DNA from: Anthoceros angustus
Taxonomy: Eukaryota > Streptophyta > Anthocerotopsida > Anthocerotales > Anthocerotaceae
Direction: 5' to 3'
Length of the DNA: 64,000 nt
Assembly (NCBI GenBank): GCA_010909165.1
Contig: VJWM01000173.1
Location: 248,001-312,000, forward strand
How positions within the stretch are numbered: position 1 is the first letter of the stretch; every line of letters starts with the position of its first letter. The translations under genes were made by a program, and so were the position numbers. A model generated the notes under the pieces. The model did not search any database, was not told where the DNA came from, and saw nothing but the letters and a program-made list of their open reading frames with translations. Below are positions 34,236 to 44,092 of the stretch, in pieces.

Positions 34236-34454
34236 ACACTAATTGGCTAACGACACAACAGTTGCTTCGCTCCTAATCCCTAGGGCTTTTGAATCACAAC
34301 AAAGTTCTAATCAATACATACATATGTGATACAAGCTAAGTTTGTAAGTGCCACGAGATCATCTGTAGTAGACTACAAGTAAGTTAAACAAATACGTACT
34401 CAAGAAGAAGAAGAAGAAGAATTTTAGTTAAGTCCACTAAGGACGGATTTCCGT

Positions 34455-34721
34455 CATGGGACTTGGTACTTAACAACTTGCACCATGGTGTGCCTAAGCT
34501 ACTTGCACCAAGGGCATCCACTCTCTTCACACACCCCATCTTAGTACCGATCTAAGCGCAGGATGCTTAATCACAACGTTCTTATAACATGGGACTTTGT
34601 ACTTAACAACTTGTACCATGGTGTGCCTAAGCTACTTGCACCAAGGGCATCCACTCCCTTCACGCACCCCTTCTAAGTACCGATCTAATAAGCGCAGGAT
34701 GCTTAATCACGACGTTCTTAT
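34455..34721. repeat. 135-bp tandem duplication
   Basis: CATGGGACTT-GTACTTAACAA through AGCGCAGGATGCTTAATCAC to GTTCTTATA is present twice back to back, with about ten differences. Confidence 0.85.
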
Positions 34722-36366
34722 AAATGTGTGTCCATTTGGACAAGGTGTGTATAAATTAGCCTCCTTAGTGCCTAGAGTATATTGTGCTAGATAGCTTTGT
34801 CCACTAACTTAGCTCTACGCCAAAATTCTACATTCTAACATAGCAATTGAAGCAGGTGTAGCCATGCCTTGGTGGATGCCAGCAGACTTTAGTGAAGAAG
34901 ATGCAAAGGCGATTGTCCTCTCATGGCAAGAGTTTAGAGAAGAAGACGTGGAGCTCAGTCCCAAGTCATTTTCCGAGCATAACCCGTATGTTGAGATGTA
35001 GGGTACAAGAGCAGATGTCGTGGAGCTGATTGATTGATTGATTGATACTAAGTTTATTACACGCTACAAGTCTCTCCCTAGAGAATTCTACAGCACCATC
35101 TAGAGTCTCTCCCTAGAGAATTCTACATCACTATCTAGAGTCTCTCCCTAGGGAATTCATGTAAGGAATTCTAGATTGTCCAGTAGAGCAATCTATGGCC
35201 AGCAGACATTTGGAGCATAATGAGTCTGCTTTAGATGGCAACCAAGCAGGGCGCCAGAATGCCAAGGAAGGGGCCATTCCATATACGCGGTCAGGGTCTA
35301 CTGGTGCATTAGAGTGGCAGCCGGAGCTACCCATACACAAGAACGTAGTGCGAGAGTGGCCGAGGATCATGGAGCAGCTAAACTAACTGGTCAACAAATA
35401 TAGGGTGCATCTGAGCCCTATTGCAGAGCCCAATAGGAAACAGAAGCAAAAGTTCACGTGCAAGGAGGATGAAGCCGGCCTTTCTACGACAAAAATGCTG
35501 AGGGGAGCTGGTGGGTCAAGACGTCAGAGGGAAAATGTGGTGCCGAATATGAAGGTGTGCCCAGCCCTCATCAATGCATATGCATTAGAGAGGAAGCGGG
35601 AAATGAGGGATTCTCACTTGAGGGAAGTGAGAATCTCTCCCTCATAACTGCTTTCCATTAAGGAATTTCGGTGCGCTTAAACTTCTAATGCTGTTAAATA
35701 TATCAATCGTGACAAATATGTTCTGTAAAGAGGTGAAACTGATGTAAACCCGCTAATGATCGGGAAATACCACGTCTAGCAAACTTCTCGATTAACGACA
35801 AGCATCGGAATCCACAGTGGCAAGGCCACAAGCTTTTGCGGTAGGTTTTTCTCGTGAGATCTTCAGCCACCAAGCTGCAAACATAGGTAAAAGCTGCTAG
35901 AGTCATCCGTAAAAATTAGCGGAATTGTTCACGATCCTCACCATATTGGAATTGTTGCACCATCCTGCAGAAGAAACAGATTTGTGCAGTACCACGTTGT
36001 TTGTGTAAACTTGTTTGTGCACTCACCTCGGTCCATCCATTTTCTAACATAAACCCTTGTATGGGATGAGCGACGGACATGCAAAAATAACGTGTAAGTG
36101 ACGGTTTTAATCCTTTTCACCCCTTAAAATCGCTTTGCCCACCCATCGATGCGGCACAATGTGACCAAATAAACATGCAAAATGTAGCGGTGAGGGATTG
36201 AACACCCATTTTAATTAGCAAACACCCTCGAAAAACGCTTAAAAAGAGCGAATGCACATTTTCGCCCAAAAAAAATGAGATTTTAGCTATACCCCTTGTT
36301 GCGAGAGAAACTCTTTTCTTCCCAGACGTTATTTATAATTGAAACCTTGGCAGCAGTGACTTCTTG
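34722..36366. other. Spacer with short repeats
   Basis: Three copies of TCTCTCCCTAGAGAATTC (period about 39) lie at 35069-35160, preceded by a TTGA-tetramer run near 35025. A plus-strand stretch at about 34870-35400 has interrupted frames (for example ARREAD-like WWMPADFSEEDAKAIVLSW) that could be a decayed element, but no family was recognised. Confidence 0.45.
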
Positions 36367-36727
36367 AGAATTCAGGTGACCTAATCGCACATGAAGCTCT
36401 TTGGGCTGCCTCTCCATAAAATTCAGAGCAGTGGGCAACATTAAGCCAAAAGCAAGAGAATTCAGGTGACCTGATCACATATGAAGCTCTTTGGGCCGCC
36501 TCTCCATGAAATTCAGAGCAGTGGGCAACATTATGCCAAAAGCGAGAGAATTCAGGTGACCTGATCGCCCATGAAGCTCTTTGGGCTGCTTCTCCATGAA
36601 ATTCAAAGCAGTGGGCAACATTATGCTAAAAGCAGGAGAATTCAAGTGATCTGATCGCACATGAAGCTCTTTGGGCTGCCTCTCCATGAAATTCAAAGCA
36701 GTGGCCAACATTTGCCAAAAGCAAGAA
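36367..36727. repeat. 90-bp minisatellite, 4 copies, open on the minus strand
   Basis: Units start at GAATTCA 36367, 36458, 36548 and 36638 (spacing 91, 90, 90). The core is GTGACCTGATCGCACATGAA followed by GCTCTTTGGGCTGCCTCTCC. The later three units are multiples of three, so one minus frame stays open through them (36475-36711), repeating NFMERQPKELH. Confidence 0.9.
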
Positions 36728-37124
36728 ATGAAAAAATTGTTAGGTTCTTGTTCGTGTCCCCACCTCCAAGACCATTTTCAAAATCAAGTTCCATGCCGCT
36801 AGCAAACTACTTTCACACGATACATGCATTTTGTTCAAACGGGCATGCGCGCAGAGCTAACCAATTATGCTTGCATATTTTAGAGAAACTTGCTGAAATC
36901 AATTACTCATGGAAAGCTAAAATACATCTTAAAGGCTCCACAAGTTGTGATATGAGCCTGTACTTTATGGGCTTTATGGAGTGTAGCCCTTAGAAGGTGT
37001 TGTCGTTGCTCCTGCTAAATTGTTTATTGAGAGACAGAATTACAATTATGGTTGTAAGCCAACTCTTGGAACCGAGAAAATAAGTATGGCTACAAAAAAT
37101 GGGTCTATCAGCATAAGCAACATA

Positions 37125-37470
37125 GATTATGGCCTCTGACACCAGTACCTATGAAGGTGGGTGTACATTATTCCCCATCACTTCCTGTTTTCTACAAGGT
37201 TATTTGACATTTTGAGCTATCGCAAATTCTAGCATTGTATAGGCCTTTGTTCAGTCGTTTTGCCTGACTCAGAGACACACGACCCACACTCTAATAATAC
37301 CACCTAAAGGCTTGTTGCACCAAACTTAGGCAAGAAACATTTATGGAAAGACACCAATTGAAGCCGTTCATCACAATTAAAGTTAATACTCATTGCCTAA
37401 CGACACAAGAATTGCTACTCGTTACAATCAAAATTGATACTAATTGGCTTAACGACACAACAATTGCTTA
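37125..37470. repeat. Dispersed repeat, copy 2
   Basis: Matches 33640-33905 in conserved blocks. It continues into CTAACGACACAA-AATTGCT phrases that also occur at 34240-34266, so the two regions probably carry the same decayed element. Confidence 0.7.
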
Positions 37471-37473
37471 CGT

Positions 37474-38271
37474 CTATGAACTAGGACCCACTATTGTATC
37501 ACTATTACGATTGAGATGTCCAATTAGAATCCTTGTGAGGCATGTGGAAAATGCACATCCCTCGATTACAACGTCTTGGTGTCTAGAGACCTCAACTTCT
37601 TGGCGTTCCTCAACCATAACTCTGGGTCTGATAAGTCTTCCAACCAAAAAACTTTTGAATTCATTGATCATTTTATAAGCATCATCCATAATAGCAGAAT
37701 CTTGATTGATGTTGGAATCCATGCCACATGCTCCTAAGAGGAATGTTCCCATAAGAGCTCCTTCTAAAAGTAATACATGCTTTGCAACGAGTCTTAAGCC
37801 CACAATGTAAGGCACCGCAATGTTGAATGGATCCATATTGGTATTTATGTCATCCTGAGCAACCCCAAACTTAAAGCATGTGCAGTCTGGAGCAACCCGT
37901 TCATGTCTACTTGCCAATTGGCACTGTCGCTCTTCAAATGATTTTGGTCCCAAAAGATCCTTGAATATCGCAAGACAATCTTCTATTGATTGTTGCTTAA
38001 TATCTTCTTTCTCAATAACCTGGAAGTTATACTCGATGGCCAATTCTTTTACAATTTTAAGGACCTTAGCCTGGTTTTTCTTCATATGAAGATAAAGGCT
38101 ATCCATTAGTATCCCATAGAAACAAGACATAAAAGCGACTATCATCTCCATCTCCTCATCTGTTGCACTTCTTCCGAGTAAGAGGACCCAAAGCTCTACA
38201 ATTCTTATGCTAAAATTGTCTTTCATAAACTGGTCAACGTGTTTTTGTATTGTAGCTACCATATTCGCCAT
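37474..38271 (-). CDS. Unrecognised 265-aa protein, single exon
   Basis: Uninterrupted frame starting MANMVATIQKHVDQFMKDNF and ending NSDTIVGPSS. I do not recognise a family. It looks helical and soluble, with an acidic/basic middle (HMKKNQAKVLKIVKELAIEY), a Cys pair (CTCFK) and a hydrophobic stretch (YIVGLRLVAKHVLLLEGALMGTFLLG) too polar at its edges to call as a membrane segment with confidence. TGTCAG just before the start codon (about 38285) could be a 5' UTR splice acceptor. The neighbour on the other side is the divergent TAF15b-like gene, and a dispersed repeat abuts the 3' end. It may be a lineage-specific gene or part of an element. Confidence 0.5.
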   Translation of the reverse strand: MANMVATIQKHVDQFMKDNFSIRIVELWVLLLGRSATDEEMEMIVAFMSCFYGILMDSLYLHMKKNQAKVLKIVKELAIEYNFQVIEKEDIKQQSIEDCLAIFKDLLGPKSFEERQCQLASRHERVAPDCTCFKFGVAQDDINTNMDPFNIAVPYIVGLRLVAKHVLLLEGALMGTFLLGACGMDSNINQDSAIMDDAYKMINEFKSFLVGRLIRPRVMVEERQEVEVSRHQDVVIEGCAFSTCLTRILIGHLNRNSDTIVGPSS

Positions 38272-39633
38272 AGTTACCCTGACATTTATAAAATAAAGAC
38301 AAGAAAATTAGATAATAATTATATACCTTCGCACAAGAGAGAATTACAATAATTTAAGAGCACATGACCCTAACCCACTACAATAAAAAGCGAATGAACA
38401 TTATGTACATATCAATAGCACAATACTATCTCATACATATCAGTAGTGCAATGCTATCTCATCTTGATATAACAAACAAGAATTTTAAAATTAGAAATCT
38501 GAACAAATAAACCTGGTATCTAATGTACATTCACATATGTACAACAAAGATTCAAGAGTTAAACATTACTGTATCATAGTATCTAGTAAACATTGATTCA
38601 ATTCACATGTAAATAACTAAGAGCAAGCATAGTAAAATACAAGGATATTGAATAGAACCATATGCCACGTATCATAAACAAAAAATATATAAAAATATTC
38701 TACCTTTAAAATATCCACAAAATATACAATTTTTTGCATGTAGTATTTTCTCACATATATAGAGAAAAAAAAAGGTGTTCTCGCTAGAATGAGCTCTTAA
38801 TATAAATAGTCGATGGTGAAATTCTCCTGAGATATTGAGGCCATGCATTAATTGTACTAGATTGTGAGCTCAAACATTAAATGGATATGCCATCGTATAT
38901 AAAAAAATATTAATTTATGGGTTCAACTTTCATGGCTAAGAATCTATAGCACGGCAAGCACATTTCATATGTTGCTAACATTCTGTTCGCTATTTGAGCG
39001 ACTTGAATCACGGTTTGCGTTCCCATTGTTACTGGCTATTAACCAAGTTTTGGGACATGGAACCCGCAGCCCTCGAGGGATGGAGGATCAACTATTGTTA
39101 GACATATAGTAGCAATCCTTTAAATTTCTGCTGGTATAGATTTAGTGCAATTTGGTATCTCTTGTTATAATGATGCAATCTCGTCGCGGGCATTAGACAT
39201 GCAACTAACATCTTTCATTCTCATAGCACAACTAAATAGCATCCAGTGTCTGAACAAAACCCTCTATCTACTGCAAAAGGAAGCTGCTGACTAAAACCAA
39301 CCTGAATAAGAATCTGCCCAACAGTTTATTATGTTCCAGATTCATTCCCTCTAGATTTCTAGATTTGAGTATGAACTATAGCTTCACCGAAATAATATTG
39401 AAAACTGAATAGCCCAATAAAACAGATAATTAAACTGTAAATAAACCGTAAAGGCAAGAACAACGATTAGGATTCCATAAGAACGCGACGTCGCCGATTC
39501 GTACCTTGTGAAGGTTCGGAACCGTATGAAGCTGGGCTTTAGGGTTACAGTCCTGGTTTTTCGTTAGTGACGCTGCATCGGCTATGCGAGCTTTGATGTC
39601 TTTCTGCTCGGCAGGCTAGGTGGTTTGAGGATC
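38272..39633. other. Divergent intergenic region
   Basis: About 1.4 kb between the start codons of the 265-aa gene and the TAF15b-like gene. Strongly AT-rich on the left, GC-richer near 39480-39630. GGCAG at about 39610-39614 may be a 5' UTR acceptor for the right-hand gene. No other feature. Confidence 0.5.
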
Positions 39634-40636
39634 ATGTCGGGGTACTACAACTCCGGGCGATCCGGCAGTCGAGGGGGCGGAGGTGGAGGGGGTTTTGATG
39701 GAGGGGGGGGCTATGGCGGAGGAGGAGGTGGAGGTGGTGGTGGTGGTGGGTTCAGGGGAGGAGGCAACAGGGGAGGAGAGGATTGGCTCTGCCCTAATCC
39801 CAACTGTGGAAATATGAATTTCGCAAGGCGCACTGAGTGCAATAAGTGTCAAGCACCGAAGCCTGGAGGAGGTGGCGGAGGAGCAGGGGGGTATGGCGGT
39901 GGTGGAGGCTATGGCGGGAATCAGGGGGCTGGATACGGTGGGGACCAGGGAGGAGGTGGTGGTGGTGGATATGGTGGCAGAGGAGGTGGCAATAATTGGA
40001 GGAGGAGGCTACGGAGGAGGAGGAGGAGGAGGAGGAGGTGGTGGTGGTGGCGGGTACGGTGGAGGTAGGTCATCCGGTAGAAGTTACGAAAATCCAGACC
40101 AAGGGGGTGGTTTTCAAAATGGTCGTTCAGGCTACGGTGGAGACGAGTCGAAGCCTGATGGGAACGACGAGCCTCCTAAGGTGAAGCAGTGTGATGAGAA
40201 CTGCGGGGACACGTGTGACAACACAAGAATCTATATCTCAGGCCTACCTTTGGATGTTACGGTGGAGGAGCTGAGGACGCTGTTCGGGGGAATTGGTCAG
40301 GTTGCCAGAATAAAGCAAAAGCGCGGCTATAAAGATCAGTGGCCGTGGAATGTCAAGATTTACACAGATGATGCAGGGAAGCCAAAGGGTGATGCTGTTC
40401 TTTCTTACGAGGACCCCTCTGCAGCACACAAGGCTGGCGAGTTTTTTAATGACCATGAGCTGCGACCAGGCCACAAGATCAAAGTGTCTATGGCTGAGAA
40501 GTCTGCGCCCAGAGCTCCACCTCCTTCCTACGGAAGGGGAGGCGGGGGTTTCCGTGGTGGAGGTGGTGGACGGGGTTATGGTGGTCCTGACAGGCGCGAG
40601 GGTGGGGGTTACAATAACAGATCTCGTCCCTATTGA
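39634..40636 (+). CDS. TAF15b-like FET-type RNA-binding protein (RanBP2 zinc finger plus RRM), with a frame break
   Basis: Starts [17 protein letters not shown] RanBP2-type zinc finger follows ([16 protein letters not shown] and [10 protein letters not shown]; four cysteines), then a long Gly/Tyr-rich region, then an RRM ([55 protein letters not shown]), then [15 protein letters not shown] and an RGG tail ending NNRSRPY. This order and the closing motifs match plant TAF15b, a TFIID-associated, stress-granule RNA-binding protein. The zinc finger and RRM lie in different frames: the first runs to about 40003 and the second continues from about there. Within the GGA/GGT repeats no intron fits, so a one-base gain or two-base loss is most likely, by mutation or sequencing error. 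Confidence 0.88.
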
Positions 40637-41796
40637 AACAGGAGCTAGGGCTGGAAGTAACGGTGATCAGTTGCTGCTGAATGCTACAATTTTGGTGGCT
40701 TCGTGTAAGTGTTACGTCTGGTCATCTTTCCATGCTCCACATCACAGCTCACTTTTGTACCATGGTTCTCGAAAGCCAACCAGGTGTGGTTATTACATTA
40801 TGTGCTGACGACTCTGCAGCTTCCCTGCCTTTGTGGGCGAGCAAAGCTGTTACACTAAAGCCTTGGAGAGTCGAGCAGTGTCAGGTGAAGTGGAGCAAAC
40901 GGTGGACATCGACGAACATTGGGATGAGCCTGTGAGGATTAGTGGTGGCCTTAGTTCTTAGCTCTTGAAGGTCAACAATGCTGTTCTGCCTTCTTGGCTG
41001 ACTGCAATGTGGGTAGATAGTTAAAGGTTTGGAGGTAGCGAGAGTCCATCGTCGGATGTGGTGCACTCCTTAGGGGTCAGTTTACTATTACTTGCTGAAC
41101 AGTAGAATCAACACCTTAAGTGTGGGTGAAGCTGGCAGTGCTGCTGTTGCACAAGATTTTTTGTAATAGCTACCCGTTAGTCACCTTTTGGACGAGTGTA
41201 GAATCATGAGAGCATCTGTAATTGTAGCAATGAGGGATTTTGGTTTGGACGTGAGGGAGCATGGAAATGCTGAGAGCTGCGGGCGGCCAAGGTCTTCAGG
41301 TGAAGAGGGAGGAAACAATTGTGCCAGTGTAGAGGTTTCAGCTGCTTTTCAATCGGTGGATTTCGGTTTAGGATGCTCACGGGCATTTCCCATTTTCATT
41401 TCATACACAATTGTTGGAGGAAATTCAAGACCCCGAGTTTTGTCGCGTAATTGATCTTTTTGTGTAAAATGTGTCGTGGACACAGAATTCTACAGTCGCC
41501 CTCACGGCTTATCAAGGTCTTTCGTCAAGATGAATAGGAGGTCAATGGCTAACAACCAGTGGAGCATCCACTCTTACCTACTGTCCCACCAAAAAAAAAT
41601 TTGTAGAAGGAAAAAAATTAGAAGGCTTCCTCTCTTTCCTTTGAACTAATCTAATTGAGTTCTCCGAAATGGTTGGCCCAGGCCCAAGCAAAACATCTAC
41701 TTCCCTCCACCCACCATCCTCACAGCATGCATGCACTTCTAAATCGACACACATACTTTGCTGGAGCAGCAGGAGAACGATCTACCACTTTACACC
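40637..41796. other. Convergent intergenic region
   Basis: 3' flank of the TAF15b-like gene and of the PME-FAS1 gene, which point at each other. Open frames near 41188-41454 show no domain. Confidence 0.5.
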
Positions 41797-44092
41797 CTAC
41801 ACCCTAAACATAACGGAAAAAATCACTATGACCATGGAACCAAGACCTATCAACCTCCAGCTTTGGCCTGGTAAGGCAGAGCCTGCACTTTCCTGAAGGC
41901 CACGTCCGATGTCCAATGAAGAGAACGTGAGTGATTTCGGTGGTGCCGCTGCAACTGGAGGGGCCACAAATGGGGGTGCCGCCTGAGGCACAGGAGGGGC
42001 GAAGTAGTTGATGAAGGGCGCCAATAATACCCTGTTAATGCCCTGGGCAGCAGCTTCCGCTGCGGTGTTGACATATGCGTCGTGCTTGGTCACTTCAGCC
42101 TGAAAGTCCTGTCCGACTCTGACTGTCCCACCAATGTTGATAATCGGGAGAGCAAAGCCTGCTTCGGTGTCCAGGTTCTGGGCAGGGAGACCCAACAACA
42201 CAGCATCCGGGTAGAAGCCCTTGACAACATGATAAAGCAGCACCCTCCTGAGCAAGCTAGTATCACCCTGCAAAATAGTGACAGTAGCCGGGGAGAGCAA
42301 GTCGAAGGCAGCATCGGTAGGAGGGAAGAAGGTCAAGGGCCCGTTCACAGCCTCCAGAGCAGGATCTGTGTCAAGCCCCACAGTCTGCACGAAGTAGAGG
42401 AAGGTAGAGTAATCACCCAGGGCGTCCAGAGCAGACAGCAGGCTGTCCACGGGGCTGTAAGCCGGAGAAGGAGCCTCCGGAGCCTCAGCATCACCAGGCA
42501 GGACTGGAGGAGGGCCTGGAGCAATACCACTCTCATCCACGCCAGTGCACATGATCAAAGGCTCCGGAGTTGGGCCCAGGTCGTCAGGGATCTGCACCCA
42601 CGAAGCTCCGTCGATGAAAGGCCGAGCAGGATTCCTGTACCCGTCCGCCTCTCTCTGAGTTGGGTTCTTCGCCCACGGCACACGCTGTGACTGATCAGCT
42701 CCTGGCCCAGAGTTGTTAAACTCTCCGAACACAGCAGTCAACTCCCTTCCGGGGTATCCCATGTTGCTCCAGCCAGGGGGGTACACCACATCGTACATGA
42801 AAGAGTCAATGTAGTAGGTCCTCGCTGACACTCCCCACGCCCTCCCCAGATAGGCCTGTCCCTGCCCTGGCAGCGATGGCTCGCATGTAAGGTTGGCCCG
42901 CAAGAAGACGAAGCCATTAGTATCCGTGGACAGATTCCTCTTCTGAGCTGTGAAGGAGTAGGGGTCCGCTCTGGCATGAAGGTTGCAGTCTTCGAACTGG
43001 GCTGCGGCATAGCCGAAGATGAAGTCGATAGTTCCTTCGATGAGGCAATTCTTGTACAGCTGCCGTCCCTTGTGCGCATACAGAGTGTCCTGGAAGCTGC
43101 TGAAGATGCAGTTGTAAAACTGGTGCCGGTCACCTGATTCCACACCACGGGGGCAATATGTCAGAAAGTTAGCATGCCACACCGCAGACCAAAGCTCGTG
43201 CCACAATGCATTGCAGAAAGGTCGTGCCACAATGCATTGCAGAAAGGTCGTGCCACATTGCACTGCAGAAAGGTCGTGCCACATTGCACTGCAGAAAGCC
43301 CATGCCACATTGCAAAGCAGAAGGCTCGTGCCACATTGCATTGCATCCCATGCCACATCGCACAAATTTCATGCAACGTTGCAGAGACAGGGACAGAAAG
43401 GAGTACCTGTAGCCCGAACAGCCACAGCCTGCCCTCCGCGAGATCCAGGGAAGGGCCTGGCAGCCAAGTTGACAAAGGTAATACCAATGGCGGTGAAGTC
43501 ATCGCCACGGATGATCAAGGAAGGGGAGCGATATGTCCCGTAGACGAGACCTTTGGAATCAATATCCGCAGCGGTGTGGTTGGCTTCCAACACAACCGAT
43601 CGGGGGTTGGAAGGATCTCCGTAGAGAGTGATCAAGCTGCGCATCAGCAGGAAGAGGAGAGCTCCATCAAACTCCAACACTAGGCAGACGACAGTAGTGA
43701 CAGGACTGAAACAGGGCAGCAACTTACTTCTTCTTCTCGATCTCCACTTGGCCGTGGTAAACTCCAGGGTCAATCTTGATTATCCACCTCCCGGTCTGAA
43801 CATCCGGGACGGCGTCTATCGCAGCCTGGATGCCATCGAACGTGTTCTCGTCGGACAGCTTGCTCTTGTCCTGGGTGACATAGAGGGTGTTGCTGCTGCC
43901 CCCGGACTGCAGCGAGACGAGCTCGGAATCGGGGAAGTGCACGTAATCGGGCTCATCGGTGGGCACGAAGTCGTACTCGGGGTCTTCGGGCCAGGCGTCA
44001 GGCCCTTCGTGCACTCCAGAGTAGGCGAGGGACACTGGGGCGATGAGCAGAACCAGCAAAAACGGAAGCTTCCAGGAGTGGAGGCCTCCCAT
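41797..44092 (-). CDS. Secreted pectin methylesterase fused to a FAS1 (fasciclin) domain
   Basis: Model: complement join(41797..43133, 43407..43636, 43728..44092), 643 aa, GT-AG and in phase; an upstream in-frame ATG exists at 44113. Residues 1-24 (WKLPFLLVLLIAPVSLAYS) are a signal peptide. No PMEI pro-domain is present. The PME catalytic domain runs about 60-390 with GVYHGQVEI, GQAVAVRATG, FQDTLYAH (Gln213, Asp214), GTIDFIFG (Asp235) and YLGRAW (Arg296, Trp298), so all catalytic positions are kept. After a Pro-rich linker (APGPPPVLPGDAEAPEAPSP) comes a FAS1 domain at about 420-570 with GPLTFFPPTDAAFDLL, LLYHVV and GINRVLLAP. A second Pro/Ala linker and a hydrophobic end (LIGLGSMVIVIFSVMFRV) suggest a GPI anchor or membrane tail. 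The last PME motifs, linker and FAS1 domain all lie in one exon, so the fusion is not a model artefact. Likely role: demethylesterification of wall pectin by a wall-attached enzyme. Confidence 0.93.
43173..43380. repeat. 26-bp minisatellite in PME-FAS1 intron 2, about 8 copies
   Basis: The unit CGTGCCACAATGCATTGCAG plus AAAGGT repeats at exact 26-bp spacing from 43197, with degenerate copies at both ends. It fills most of the 43134-43406 intron. Confidence 0.92.

Noticed and set aside
34860-35650. Possible protein-coding element in the spacer (frame pieces with WWMPADFSEEDAK and similar)
   Set aside because: Frames are short and interrupted and no family could be recognised, so no gene was called.
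33080-36727. Regularly spaced repeats considered as a CRISPR array
   Set aside because: Units are direct minisatellites without unique equal-length spacers, in a plant nuclear context with no cas genes.
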